DNA of 64,000 nt from Cytobacillus firmus. Lineage in GTDB: Bacteria > Bacillota > Bacilli > Bacillales > Cytobacillaceae. The translations under genes and the position numbers were made by a program. Where the stretch lies: positions 1 through 64,000 of the forward strand of contig NZ_JAMBOJ010000009.1 of the NCBI RefSeq assembly GCF_023715565.1, in the 5' to 3' direction. Positions 43,787 to 51,891 of this stretch are shown here, piece after piece. The notes beneath the pieces were generated by a model. It was not told the origin of the DNA. It searched no databases and saw only the letters and a list, made by a program, of their open reading frames with translations. Position 1 is the stretch's first letter, and the number at the start of each line of letters is the position of its first letter.

Positions 43787-44397
43787 TGGATAGCTCGAAC
43801 GTCGTGTACGTTTCGAACGACCCTGACATCCAATTAATTAATGCCGGTCAATCATCAAAGAAAACCTTAACCCTTTCTTTTGACGATGGACCCTCAAGAG
43901 TTCTTCCGGAAATATTGGATATATTGAAGACTGAAAAGGTTCCCGCTGTTTTCTTCTGGCAATCAAGGCTTTTATACACCGGGCGCCCGTGGAAAAGGGT
44001 CCTCGAAGAAGGCCATCAATTAGGAACTCATTCTTCCAAGCATTCCAATTATGTTAAATTGTCTCCAGAGGAACAATTCCGGGATCTAAGGACAAGTAAG
44101 TTAAAGATTGAATCCATCACAGGCCATGAAGTGAAGCTATTCAGGCCCCCTTATGGACAGTATAATGAGCATACCATTGCTGCAGCGAAAGAGCTCGGGC
44201 TCTCCACCATATTGTGGCGAATCTCGTCCATGGACTGGGAACTCAAAGAAGAGCCTGAACAAATTGTCTCAAACGTTTTAGAGAACCTGGAAGACGGAGC
44301 AATCATTCTATTGCATGAATTAAGCCAGACTGTTGATGCCCTGCCTGAGTTAATTGCTGAGATCAGGGGAAAAGGCTACGAATTCAGTTTGCTGTAA
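43765..44397 (+). CDS. Polysaccharide-deacetylase-family protein, candidate selenoprotein
   Basis: The NodB-type carbohydrate esterase part is clear: TLSFDDGPS with the Asp pair, THSSKHSN with the metal His residues, RPPYGQYN and LLHEL. Metal-dependent members remove N-acetyl groups from sugars. The only strong ribosome site (GAGGGGGGAGAAG) leads to ATG 43765, which reads MANCP, then TGA (43780-43782), then VVDSSNVVYVSNDP in the same frame as the domain. If TGA is selenocysteine, the product has 210 residues with a Cys-Pro-Sec start. A SECIS-like hairpin lies 12 bases after the TGA. Otherwise translation starts at GTG 43786 or later, without a ribosome site, giving at most 203 residues. No signal peptide, so it acts in the cytoplasm. 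Confidence 0.72.
43795..43816 (+). promoter_or_regulatory. Candidate bacterial SECIS hairpin after the in-frame TGA
   Basis: TCGA-ACGT (43795-43802), loop CGTGT, ACGT-T-TCGA (43808-43816): an eight-pair stem with one bulged T and G in the loop, features known for bacterial SECIS elements, although the E. coli bulged U is on the 5' arm. It starts 12 bases after the TGA, exactly as in selD. Confidence 0.5.
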
Positions 44398-44426
44398 AAA
44401 GTATCCTCTCTGAGGGTACTTTTTTT
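44396..44426 (+). terminator. Intrinsic terminator of the transporter/deacetylase operon
   Basis: AAAAAGTATCCTC pairs with GAGGGTACTTTTT (one mismatch, TCT loop), followed by more T. Confidence 0.85.
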
Positions 44427-44488
44427 GTGTAAAGAAGTATTATTTTCATAAGCCGCTTTATAGATTGTTAGGTACAATTCTATAAGGG

Positions 44489-45388
44489 GTGGAGCGAGAG
44501 CTTGTTTACGAATATTTGTGACTGAAAACTGGACTTTTATATCGAGGCTCGAACGGACAGTTTGTCGAGCGCTTTTTTATTGATGAAACCAAGAGCTTTA
44601 TTTTTAAACCACTTACAAACAATACTCAGCTTGGAGAAGAAGTGTGGATTTTCGAAAATGTATTGGCGGAACTGCCTCTAACGTTCTCAAAAATCCTGTC
44701 GTATTATGTTCAGACCACACTAAGCAATAATTGGATTATCTTAGAGGATCTTGGCACCATCACACATACTTTTGATTCTAAGATTGCACTTGAACTAACT
44801 GCGTTAATGGCCAAATGGCACTCTTTGCCCGCTGAACGGTTTGCCAATACAAGGCTGAGCGGTCCTAAACCGGCTATTGAGGAAATGGCAAACCAAATTT
44901 TGCAGAACAAAGAAAAAGTTTTTACTATTTTTAGGTTACATGATATTTCAGAAAGATTAGGAAGCATCCTTTTCAGTACATTTACCTCTAAGCCTTTTTC
45001 TGCTGTGAAGGTTCTTTGCCATGGGGATTTGCACCAGGGGAATTTTGGGTATGCGGACGGTAAGACGGTGGTTCTGGACTGGGAACATTGCCATTTAAAC
45101 ATACCTTATTGGGACTTATATCATTTAATCGATATATCACATCCGGATTTCCCTAAGCCTTATGACCATACTTTACGAAATAAGATTCTGGACTGTTATT
45201 GCGAAGAATCTCTGTTCCAGACAGGGTGAAATTCAAATTTATTTTCAGCTGTTTTTTCGGTTTGGATGATGCTGTTAATCCAATCAGATTTAGACAATCA
45301 GAGTGCGAAATGGACTTCCGAACAGCTGTCGAAACAGTTAAAAGTAACAATACGCAATCTCGTTGAATGTGCGAAAGAAATCATTTAG
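44489..45388 (+). pseudogene. Phosphotransferase (APH/CotS-like) gene with two in-frame TGA codons
   Basis: One frame from GTG 44489 to TAG 45386-45388 encodes an aminoglycoside-phosphotransferase-like kinase of about 300 codons: GSNGQFVERFFI, WIILEDLG, the catalytic loop CHGDLHQGNFG and metal Asp in VLDWEHCHLNIPYWDLYHL. It is interrupted by TGA at 44519-44521 and at 45227-45229, yet protein-like sequence continues in frame after each (LKTGLLYRGSNG; NSNLFSAVFSVWMMLL). The stretch between them, 44642-45229, is the longest open part. No good ribosome site precedes it. TGG-to-TGA mutations are the simplest cause; recoding as selenocysteine is unlikely because no SECIS-like hairpin follows either TGA. 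Confidence 0.65.
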
Positions 45389-45398
45389 TTCAAGCTAA

Positions 45399-45427
45399 TT
45401 GACAGAAATCGACTAATATGATATTTA
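45399..45427 (+). promoter_or_regulatory. SigA promoter of htpG
   Basis: TTGACA (45399-45404), 17 bases, TATTTA (45422-45427), directly followed by the CIRCE element. Confidence 0.7.
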
Positions 45428-45435
45428 AATATTGT

Positions 45436-45462
45436 TTAGCACTCTTAAGGTATAAGTGCTAA
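45436..45462. promoter_or_regulatory. CIRCE element (HrcA operator)
   Basis: TTAGCACTC, nine bases, AAGTGCTAA: 17 of 18 conserved CIRCE positions. It lies at the expected transcription start of htpG, so HrcA should repress it until heat shock. Confidence 0.85.
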
Positions 45463-45494
45463 TGCAATCAAGAACAGTAAGGGGAGAGACGAAC

Positions 45495-47372
45495 ATGGAA
45501 ACGAAACAGTTTCAGGCAGAATCTAAGAGATTATTGGAAATGATGATTAACTCCATCTACTCTCAAAGAGAGGTGTTCCTGAGGGAGCTTATTTCCAACA
45601 GCAGTGATGCGATCGATAAAATTTACTACAAAGCACTTACAGACGATTCGTTAACGTTTGAAAAAGACAGTTACTACATAAAAGTCGTTCCAGATAAAGA
45701 GAACAGAACTTTAACAATTAAAGATTCCGGCATCGGCATGACAAAGCAGGAACTGGAAAACAACCTGGGAGTCATTGCCAAAAGCGGTTCGCTCGCTTTC
45801 AAGAGAGAAAATGAGATTAAAGATGGCCATGATATTATTGGGCAATTTGGAGTAGGATTTTATGCTGCTTTCATGGTAGCTGATGTGGTAACCGTAATCA
45901 GCAGGGCACTTGGCAGTGAACAGGCATATAAATGGGAATCACATGGTGCTGATGGATATACGATTGAACCATATGAAAAAGACACGGTCGGCACTGAGAT
46001 TATTTTAAAAATCAAAGCAAACACAGAAGATGAAAGCTATGATGAGTACCTTGAAGAGTATCGTTTAAAGTCCATCATAAAAAAATACTCTGATTTCATC
46101 CGCTATCCTATTAAAATGGATGTGACTATCAGAAAACCAAAAGAAGATGCTGAAAATGAGTTTGAAGAAATAACAGAAGAGCAGACCATCAACAGCATGG
46201 TACCAATTTGGCGCAAAAATAAAAGCGAGCTGACAGACGAAGATTACGAAAAATTCTATCAAGAGAAGCATTATGGCTTTGACAAGCCGGTAAAGCATAT
46301 CCATATTAATGTGGATGGCACCATCCGCTATAATGCCATTTTATATATTCCTGAAAATATTCCATTTGATTATTACTCAAAAGAATACGAAAAGGGCCTT
46401 GAGCTTTATTCGAATGGCGTTTTAATTATGAACAAGTGCGGAGATCTTCTGCCTGATTATTTCAGTTTTGTCAAAGGACTGGTGGACTCCGAAGATTTAT
46501 CACTTAACATCTCAAGGGAAATGCTACAGCATGACCGCCAGCTTAAGCTTATTGCCAAAAACATCAGCAAAAAGATTAAAAACGAACTCCAGCAGCTGAT
46601 GAAAAATGAACGGGAAAAATACGAACAATTTTATAAGTCATTTGGACGCCAATTAAAATATGGTGTCTACAGCGATTTCGGAACTCATAAGGAAACACTT
46701 CAGAATTTATTGCTGTTCTATTCTTCAACAGAAAAGACCTTAACATCTCTTGATGAATATGTATCAAGAATGAAGGATGACCAGAAATATATTTATTATG
46801 CTTCCGGAGAGTCATATGAAAGAATCGAAAAGCTTCCGCAAACCGAGCTTGTGGCGGATAAGGGTTATGAAATTCTGTACTTTACAGAAGATATTGATGA
46901 GTTCGCTATTAAAATGCTGATGTCCTATAAAGAGAAGGAATTCAAATCGGTCTCAAGCGGTGACCTCGGCATAGAGAACGAAGAAGAAAAGCCGTCAGAA
47001 GCAGAGGAAAAGGAAAATAAAGAACTGTTCAGCACCATGAAGGAAATATTATCAGGAAAAGTAACAGATGTCCGTATTTCCAAAAGACTTAAAAGCCATC
47101 CGGTGTGCCTGGCTGCAGATGGGGAAGTCACCATAGAAATGGAAAGGGTACTCAGTAGCATGCCTGACAATCAAAATGTTAAAGCGAACAAGGTACTGGA
47201 AATCAATTCAAGCCATGAAGTATTCCAGGCTTTGAAAAATGTTATGGAAAATGATAAGGAAAAGTTAAGTCTATATACTAACCTTCTATATAACCAGGCC
47301 TTGCTGATTGAAGGCCTGCCTATCAGCGACCCTGTGGAATTTACGAATGATATCTGCAAAGTTATGGTCTAA
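45495..47372 (+). CDS. htpG: Hsp90 chaperone
   Basis: A 625-residue Hsp90: N-terminal GHKL ATPase ([39 protein letters not shown]), middle domain with the conserved Arg region ([17 protein letters not shown]) and C-terminal dimerisation domain. It folds and remodels client proteins in the cytoplasm. The ATG at 45495 (METKQF) follows AAGGGGAG; the frame opens 13 codons earlier inside the operator region. Control by CIRCE contrasts with B. subtilis, where htpG is outside the HrcA regulon. Confidence 0.95.
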   Translation: METKQFQAESKRLLEMMINSIYSQREVFLRELISNSSDAIDKIYYKALTDDSLTFEKDSYYIKVVPDKENRTLTIKDSGIGMTKQELENNLGVIAKSGSLAFKRENEIKDGHDIIGQFGVGFYAAFMVADVVTVISRALGSEQAYKWESHGADGYTIEPYEKDTVGTEIILKIKANTEDESYDEYLEEYRLKSIIKKYSDFIRYPIKMDVTIRKPKEDAENEFEEITEEQTINSMVPIWRKNKSELTDEDYEKFYQEKHYGFDKPVKHIHINVDGTIRYNAILYIPENIPFDYYSKEYEKGLELYSNGVLIMNKCGDLLPDYFSFVKGLVDSEDLSLNISREMLQHDRQLKLIAKNISKKIKNELQQLMKNEREKYEQFYKSFGRQLKYGVYSDFGTHKETLQNLLLFYSSTEKTLTSLDEYVSRMKDDQKYIYYASGESYERIEKLPQTELVADKGYEILYFTEDIDEFAIKMLMSYKEKEFKSVSSGDLGIENEEEKPSEAEEKENKELFSTMKEILSGKVTDVRISKRLKSHPVCLAADGEVTIEMERVLSSMPDNQNVKANKVLEINSSHEVFQALKNVMENDKEKLSLYTNLLYNQALLIEGLPISDPVEFTNDICKVMV

Positions 47373-47381
47373 TGAACATAC

Positions 47382-47411
47382 AAACAGCCCGATTCAATTG
47401 GGCTGTTTTTG
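47382..47411 (+). terminator. Intrinsic terminator of htpG
   Basis: AAACAGCCC pairs with GGGCTGTTT around GATTCAATT, followed by TT. Confidence 0.9.
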
Positions 47412-47547
47412 TCGTCCAGGAATATTTTATGGACTAATAAACACACTAAGCAATAGTGAAGAACTATGCTTGTATGGCAATTTAGATGAACTATCTCGCT
47501 GATAAAAGGAGAAAAAATACATTCTATAAATCGGGAAGGAGATTAAC

Positions 47548-47889
47548 ATGTCTGTTTTCGTTTACCAAACTTTTGAAGTGAAGCAGGAGGATTTCGTTGA
47601 AGCTTTAAAAAATCTGAGGATGATCCAAAGCTTTCGGAACGAAAATTACCAGCACAAGGTTGAGCTATTATCGCCAATATCAGGAGATGATCATACTTAT
47701 GCTTTTCTTTCCACCTATGAGGGTCTCGCTGAAATGGAATTGCAAAACAAAAAAATGTTTGAAGATGAGGAATACAAAAAATTGATTGAACAATTTTTCC
47801 TAGAGGATATTGTGCAGGGAAGCATGAAAACACAGCTTTTCCGATCTGTTACAGGCTTAAAAAGCGAAAGTTCCGAGAAAAAGAAATAA
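47548..47889 (+). CDS. Antibiotic-biosynthesis-monooxygenase (ABM) domain protein
   Basis: A 113-residue protein with the ferredoxin-like ABM fold: first strand VFVYQTFEVKQEDFVEALKNL, a central HTYAFLSTYEGLAEME and a C-terminal helix-strand. ABM proteins are dimers; some are small-molecule or heme monooxygenases, others have no known activity. No heme ligands of the IsdG type are visible. GGAAGGAG precedes the ATG. It is a single gene with a terminator. Confidence 0.72.
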   Translation: MSVFVYQTFEVKQEDFVEALKNLRMIQSFRNENYQHKVELLSPISGDDHTYAFLSTYEGLAEMELQNKKMFEDEEYKKLIEQFFLEDIVQGSMKTQLFRSVTGLKSESSEKKK

Positions 47890-47934
47890 GGTTTTTGGCA
47901 AATTTCCATGTGGCATTGAAACCGAAGCCGATCA

Positions 47935-47958
47935 TCAGCTGAATCGGCTTATTTTTTT
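47935..47958 (+). terminator. Intrinsic terminator
   Basis: AAGCCGAT pairs with ATCGGCTT, followed by ATTTTTTT. Confidence 0.85.
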
Positions 47959-47990
47959 GCCAGTATGCGACGCATAGAGGGAGGTACATC

Positions 47991-49355
47991 ATGGATTTTT
48001 TTCTTCCAAGCGGCAATTCCTCGAAAAAAAGTGAATCAGGTGATTTAAAATGGTGGCAATTATCACTGATTGGTGTGGGCTGCACCATCGGGACTGGGTT
48101 TTTCCTGGGTTCTGCGATAGGAATTAAGATTACCGGGCCAGCCATTGTTTTTTCATTTATAATAGCGGCTATTGGAACATATATAGTCTATAACCTTTTA
48201 GCAAAAATGACAGCAGAAGACCCTCAGGAAGGATCTTTCTGCTATTATGCCAATAAAGCATTTGGGAAATGGGCAGGATTCAGCTGCGGCTGGAATTACT
48301 GGTGCTCCAATATATTAATCATGGGAAGCCAGTTAACCGCACTATCCATCTTAACAAGGTTCTGGCTGCCCCATGTCCCGCTTTGGATTTTTGCAGCAGG
48401 ATATGCCATTCTTTCCATTATCGTCGTTTTAACAGGAAGCAACGGCTTTGATAAGGCAGAAAACCTCTTTGCAGTTATTAAGACCGCAGCTATCATTATG
48501 TTTATCATTCTGGCTTTTGCTGCATTGACAGGAATAATGGATGGCAATGTCAAACATCCGGGATTCCCGGGTTCTGCTGGGGCCTGGTTTCCAGAGGGCT
48601 TTAAAGGTTTTTGGTCATCTTTAATTTATGCTTTCTATGCATACGGAGGAATCGAAGTCATCGGGTTGATGGCTACCAGGTTAAAGAAGAAAGAAGACGC
48701 TCCAAAAGCCGGCATCATTATGCTGATCGTCCTGGTCATCATCTATGTCATTTCACTTGGCTTAACCGTTTACATGGCTTCACATGGGGAATTTAATGAA
48801 AAAGAAAGTCCATTCGTGACTGCCATGGAACATTATAACCTGGACTTTTTCCCGCACGTTTTTAACGCAGCCATCATCATTGCCGGCTTCTCAACCATGA
48901 CTGCTTCACTGTTTGGAGTAACATCATTGCTGGTTACTTTATCTAATGATGGCGATGCTCCAAATTTTTTTTCAAAAAAAATTAAAAAGTGGAAGGACCT
49001 GCCGCTGCCATCGCTCGCACTTGCCACAGCGGGTTTAATTGCATCCATTGTAACTGCGCTGCTGTTGCCGGGAAAAATTTATGAATACATTACCACTGCT
49101 GCAGGGATCATGATCTTATTCAATTGGTCGTTCATTATTATTTCGGCGATGCGGATATTGGAGAACAAGATATTTGGCAAGCTCCTTGCTATTTTGGGAT
49201 TAATCCTGATTCTAGCTGCAGTCAGCGGAACATTAATGGAAAAAGAAATTCGATTCGGTTTTTTCGTAAGTTTACTATTTGTGGCATTAATAGCGTTTGC
49301 AGCTCTGATTATGCAAAAGGTAGTATGGAAAAAGGAAAGAAAAAGAACCTTTTAA
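47991..49355 (+). CDS. Amino acid permease, APC superfamily
   Basis: A 454-residue secondary transporter with about 12 membrane helices. The APC hallmark GVGCTIGTGFFLGSAIGIK is in helix 1, followed by the conserved loop (EDPQEGSFCYYANKAFGKWAG) and YAFYAYGGIEVIG in helix 6. The group includes B. subtilis YbgF, YdgF and YvbW and the AapA/RocE type; the amino acid carried cannot be told. Encoded alone behind GAGGGAGG. No leader with T-box features is visible in the short upstream gap. Confidence 0.87.
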   Translation: MDFFLPSGNSSKKSESGDLKWWQLSLIGVGCTIGTGFFLGSAIGIKITGPAIVFSFIIAAIGTYIVYNLLAKMTAEDPQEGSFCYYANKAFGKWAGFSCGWNYWCSNILIMGSQLTALSILTRFWLPHVPLWIFAAGYAILSIIVVLTGSNGFDKAENLFAVIKTAAIIMFIILAFAALTGIMDGNVKHPGFPGSAGAWFPEGFKGFWSSLIYAFYAYGGIEVIGLMATRLKKKEDAPKAGIIMLIVLVIIYVISLGLTVYMASHGEFNEKESPFVTAMEHYNLDFFPHVFNAAIIIAGFSTMTASLFGVTSLLVTLSNDGDAPNFFSKKIKKWKDLPLPSLALATAGLIASIVTALLLPGKIYEYITTAAGIMILFNWSFIIISAMRILENKIFGKLLAILGLILILAAVSGTLMEKEIRFGFFVSLLFVALIAFAALIMQKVVWKKERKRTF

Positions 49356-49508
49356 AAACAAACCAAATTTCTAGTGATGTTTTCTAGTGTTTGTTTTTGG
49401 CAAGTTTCGTAAAATTGCCAGCATATTTGCATTCCGCTAAGCGAAAATTAAGAATCGGATGATTAAAAACCCATCCAAATTCGTTTCTTAATAAGGGAGT
49501 GCTTGCAG

Positions 49509-49805
49509 TTGAATAACTGGATTTCAGCGCTTTTTAATAATATGGGAAATATGCGCAGGCCAATGATGAATATGTTTGGCATAAAGAGAAAGAGCAACTG
49601 GGGTTGGCTATGGGGATCGCTCATCAGCATAGTGCTGAGCACAGCAGCGGTAGTTTTTACACGAAGCCGAAACCACAACGCCAATATGCATCCAATGCAG
49701 CAGATCATGAACAAATCAAATTTGAACAATGCTTTTAAGAACCAAAACCTGTCAGCACTTACTGAAATGGCAGATGAGCTTGGTTTTGAGAAGAAGAAGC
49801 AATAG
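49509..49805 (+). CDS. Small single-pass membrane protein
   Basis: A 98-residue protein with a Met/Asn-rich N-terminus (NNWISALFNNMGNMRRPMMN), one hydrophobic helix (WGWLWGSLISIVLSTAAVVF) and an Asn-rich soluble tail ending ELGFEKKKQ. TTG 49509 is placed nine bases after AAGGGAG; TTG 49503 is also possible. Composition recalls small sporulation or envelope proteins, but I do not recognise it. It has its own strong terminator. Confidence 0.65.
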   Translation: MNNWISALFNNMGNMRRPMMNMFGIKRKSNWGWLWGSLISIVLSTAAVVFTRSRNHNANMHPMQQIMNKSNLNNAFKNQNLSALTEMADELGFEKKKQ

Positions 49806-49819
49806 AAGATAAATGGAAC

Positions 49820-49856
49820 AAATGCCCCGCATTAAATGTAATGCGGGGCATTTGTT
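49820..49856 (+). terminator. Strong intrinsic terminator
   Basis: AAATGCCCCGCATT and AATGCGGGGCATTT form a perfect 14-bp stem around AAATGT, followed by GTT. Confidence 0.85.
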
Positions 49857-49859
49857 AAG

Positions 49860-50235
49860 GGAGGGGGTAAAATCATATACTGATAATAATTCGATTTTCT
49901 AGTTAACATAATATATATTATAGGAAGTAGTGAATTAAAACGAAAAAAATGTCTCATTATAAGAGTATACTTAAGATAGTGAGACAGTGTTAAAATTTTT
50001 ATCAAATTTGTTTAATTTGACATTTATAGAATTTTAAAATGAATTTTCAGCTGAAATTTATTTACTGCCAAAATTCATTTTCATTAAGCTCCTGGTTTTA
50101 TGTTCGATACTCCAGCTGATATTAGTTTAATCTTTACTTAAGGGATATTCTGATGATTTATAAACCCCTCTTATAATTAAGATTAATTTCATCTAGTTTA
50201 CATAACATAATTACGTGCAACCTTTATCAAAGCTT
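49860..50235. other. AT-rich intergenic stretch
   Basis: About 375 bases of AT-rich sequence. I see no credible ORF, RNA structure or repeat beyond a weak GTCTCA/TGAGAC pairing around 49950-49986. Confidence 0.5.
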
Positions 50236-50373
50236 TTATTCACTATCCTGTGTACTATTAAAGAATATTTCTTCCTGATCTTTATTTTCTTTTTTATTGT
50301 TTTTATCTTTATCACCCATTTTTCCATCAGATTCATAACTTAATTCAAATGTATTTTTTGGTTCCTTCTTCAT
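50236..50373 (-). CDS. Tiny hydrophilic protein, 45 residues
   Basis: A short reverse-strand frame starting at ATG 50373 with CAGGAGCG upstream reads MKKEPKNTFELSYESDGKMG, a Lys/Asp/Asn-rich middle and FFNSTQDSE at the end. It is highly charged and probably disordered, with no membrane helix. A LexA box lies 73 bases before the start, on the side of its own promoter region, so it may be DNA-damage induced. Too short to assign. Confidence 0.45.
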   Translation of the reverse strand: MKKEPKNTFELSYESDGKMGDKDKNNKKENKDQEEIFFNSTQDSE

Positions 50374-50445
50374 TTCAATCGCTCCTGTGTTTAGATGATT
50401 TGGTACAGCATCTTTTCCATTAATGAATGCGTTTTAACCTATACG

Positions 50446-50459
50446 CGAACACGTGTTCC
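50446..50459. promoter_or_regulatory. LexA (SOS) box
   Basis: CGAACACGTGTTCC fits the Bacillus LexA/DinR consensus CGAACRNRYGTTYC at every position. It lies between the staygreen gene stop and the tiny reverse-strand ORF, and could control only the latter. Confidence 0.65.
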
Positions 50460-50470
50460 ATATATGTGTC

Positions 50471-50944
50471 TCACACTTGAATCAGTGCGGCAGTTAAATA
50501 CTTTCTGGGTGTCTCATAATAAATCAGCTTGCTGAATTCCGGATATACAGATTCAAAGTATATAAAGATTGGGGAATCAAGCAGCCATGGATAGTTGGAG
50601 TAAAATGAACGGTCACCATAAATCATGGCTGTCAGCGCCAGATCCAATTCCTTTTGGAAAATGAGAAACCTTATTTTTGAGTATTGATGATCAAATTCCC
50701 CGTTGCTGATATATACCCTCCCGCTCAGCACATACTGCCCCATTTGAGGTATCCATTCAGCAAAAACTTCATCACGAAATTTAGGATTAATTGCACTTAA
50801 ATCATAGCATCCCCCTATTGCCAAAAATAACTCTCCAGTTGCATCTGAGTGTGTAAGTGTATATTTCCTGCTGTCTACGGGTCTGAATTCCGTCGCAGGA
50901 GGCATATATTTAACAGACAGCTTAGATGGATTAAATTTGCTCAC
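50471..50944 (-). CDS. Staygreen-family protein
   Basis: A 157-residue soluble protein with the staygreen (SGR) domain pattern: RKYTLTHSDATGELFLAIG, RDEVFAEW, a strand with FLIFQKELDLALTAMIYGDR and PIFIYFESVYPEF. Plant SGR removes magnesium from chlorophyll a, and some bacterial homologues have the same dechelatase activity in vitro although their hosts make no chlorophyll; the natural role in Bacillaceae is unknown. AGGGGGGCC-type site precedes the ATG. No tetrapyrrole gene is near. Confidence 0.8.
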   Translation of the reverse strand: MSKFNPSKLSVKYMPPATEFRPVDSRKYTLTHSDATGELFLAIGGCYDLSAINPKFRDEVFAEWIPQMGQYVLSGRVYISNGEFDHQYSKIRFLIFQKELDLALTAMIYGDRSFYSNYPWLLDSPIFIYFESVYPEFSKLIYYETPRKYLTAALIQV

Positions 50945-51020
50945 ATGAAGGCCCCCCTATACAAATTTCCTTATGCCCAGTATATGGGATCCTTAAAGAA
51001 ACGTGACAAATGCCCAGTCA

Positions 51021-51782
51021 CTAACGGGTGCGCGAATTCATTTTCATAACTTTTGTATCTTTTAAAATCCACTTCCCATCTTCATACAGCCAAAAGGACT
51101 CTACAAAGGCAATGGTATCTGCATTAAATGCACCGCTTATTCTTTGAACTCCCAATAATCCCTTCTTCCCTTCTATAGGGATGATTTTCAACGTGCTATA
51201 CGGATTTACCATTAGCTCAGTCGGCTCACTAAGCTTTCCATTTACATACAGACCAAGCCGTTCGTACTCTTCACTTCTATCCCGTAAATCGAACGTATAC
51301 GATTGTTTGGTATTCTGGATGCTGATAGTAGCTTTGTAGCCATTTTCAAATTGACTATTGATTACTAAGGGATCCGGAACAGACAGGTCGATTAGCTTAA
51401 AGTCCTTTAAAGTATATAAATAAAAATTCGACAATCCGCCGCTTCCGCCAGTAGGAATACTAATATACATATCATTTATGGAATCATGGTTAAGATCTTC
51501 AAATTGTATATGAGGTTCATAACCCCCTTCAAGCTCCGCTTTATACGTTTTACCATCTGAAGCCTTGACCCTGAGTGATATTTCCTTTAAAAATGCAGCG
51601 CCTTCCTCATAATAAACTCCCTTAAGATAGACAGTATCTGCCTTTTGATCACCGGTAACATCCACTTTATCTTTTGACAGAGTATCAGTCTTTTGGTCTT
51701 GTTCACCTGCATATACACCGGTTATGGCGGATAAAGACATAAAAAAGAACGCCGCAAACGCAAAAAGCAATTCCTTCTTCAT
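51021..51782 (-). CDS. Secreted protein with FG-GAP/VCBS-like calcium region
   Basis: A 253-residue exported protein. A signal peptide (KKELLFAFAAFFFMSLSAITGVYAG) ends near residue 26. The mature part is beta-rich, with DVTGDQKADTVYLKG and DLNHDSINDMYI, two Asp-rich loops like calcium-binding FG-GAP/VCBS repeats. Similar spore-former proteins are described only as hypothetical. AGGGGGGA precedes the ATG. No partner genes are evident. Confidence 0.72.
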   Translation of the reverse strand: MKKELLFAFAAFFFMSLSAITGVYAGEQDQKTDTLSKDKVDVTGDQKADTVYLKGVYYEEGAAFLKEISLRVKASDGKTYKAELEGGYEPHIQFEDLNHDSINDMYISIPTGGSGGLSNFYLYTLKDFKLIDLSVPDPLVINSQFENGYKATISIQNTKQSYTFDLRDRSEEYERLGLYVNGKLSEPTELMVNPYSTLKIIPIEGKKGLLGVQRISGAFNADTIAFVESFWLYEDGKWILKDTKVMKMNSRTR

Positions 51783-51843
51783 TTATGAATCCCCCCTATT
51801 TTTTATTATCTTGTCCAACTATGGAAATTATATGTAAAATGAC

Positions 51844-51872
51844 AAAAAACCTCCTATCCATAGGATAAGAGG
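51844..51872 (-). terminator. Terminator of the symporter gene
   Basis: On the reverse strand CCTCTTATCC pairs with GGATAGGAGG around TAT, followed by TTTTTTG. Confidence 0.8.
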
Positions 51873-51891
51873 CTGTTAAATACTTAAATAC

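Noticed and set aside
44519-45229. TGA read as tryptophan across the genome
   Set aside because: TGA is used as a normal stop in many genes here and Trp is encoded by TGG in the same frame, so the code is standard.
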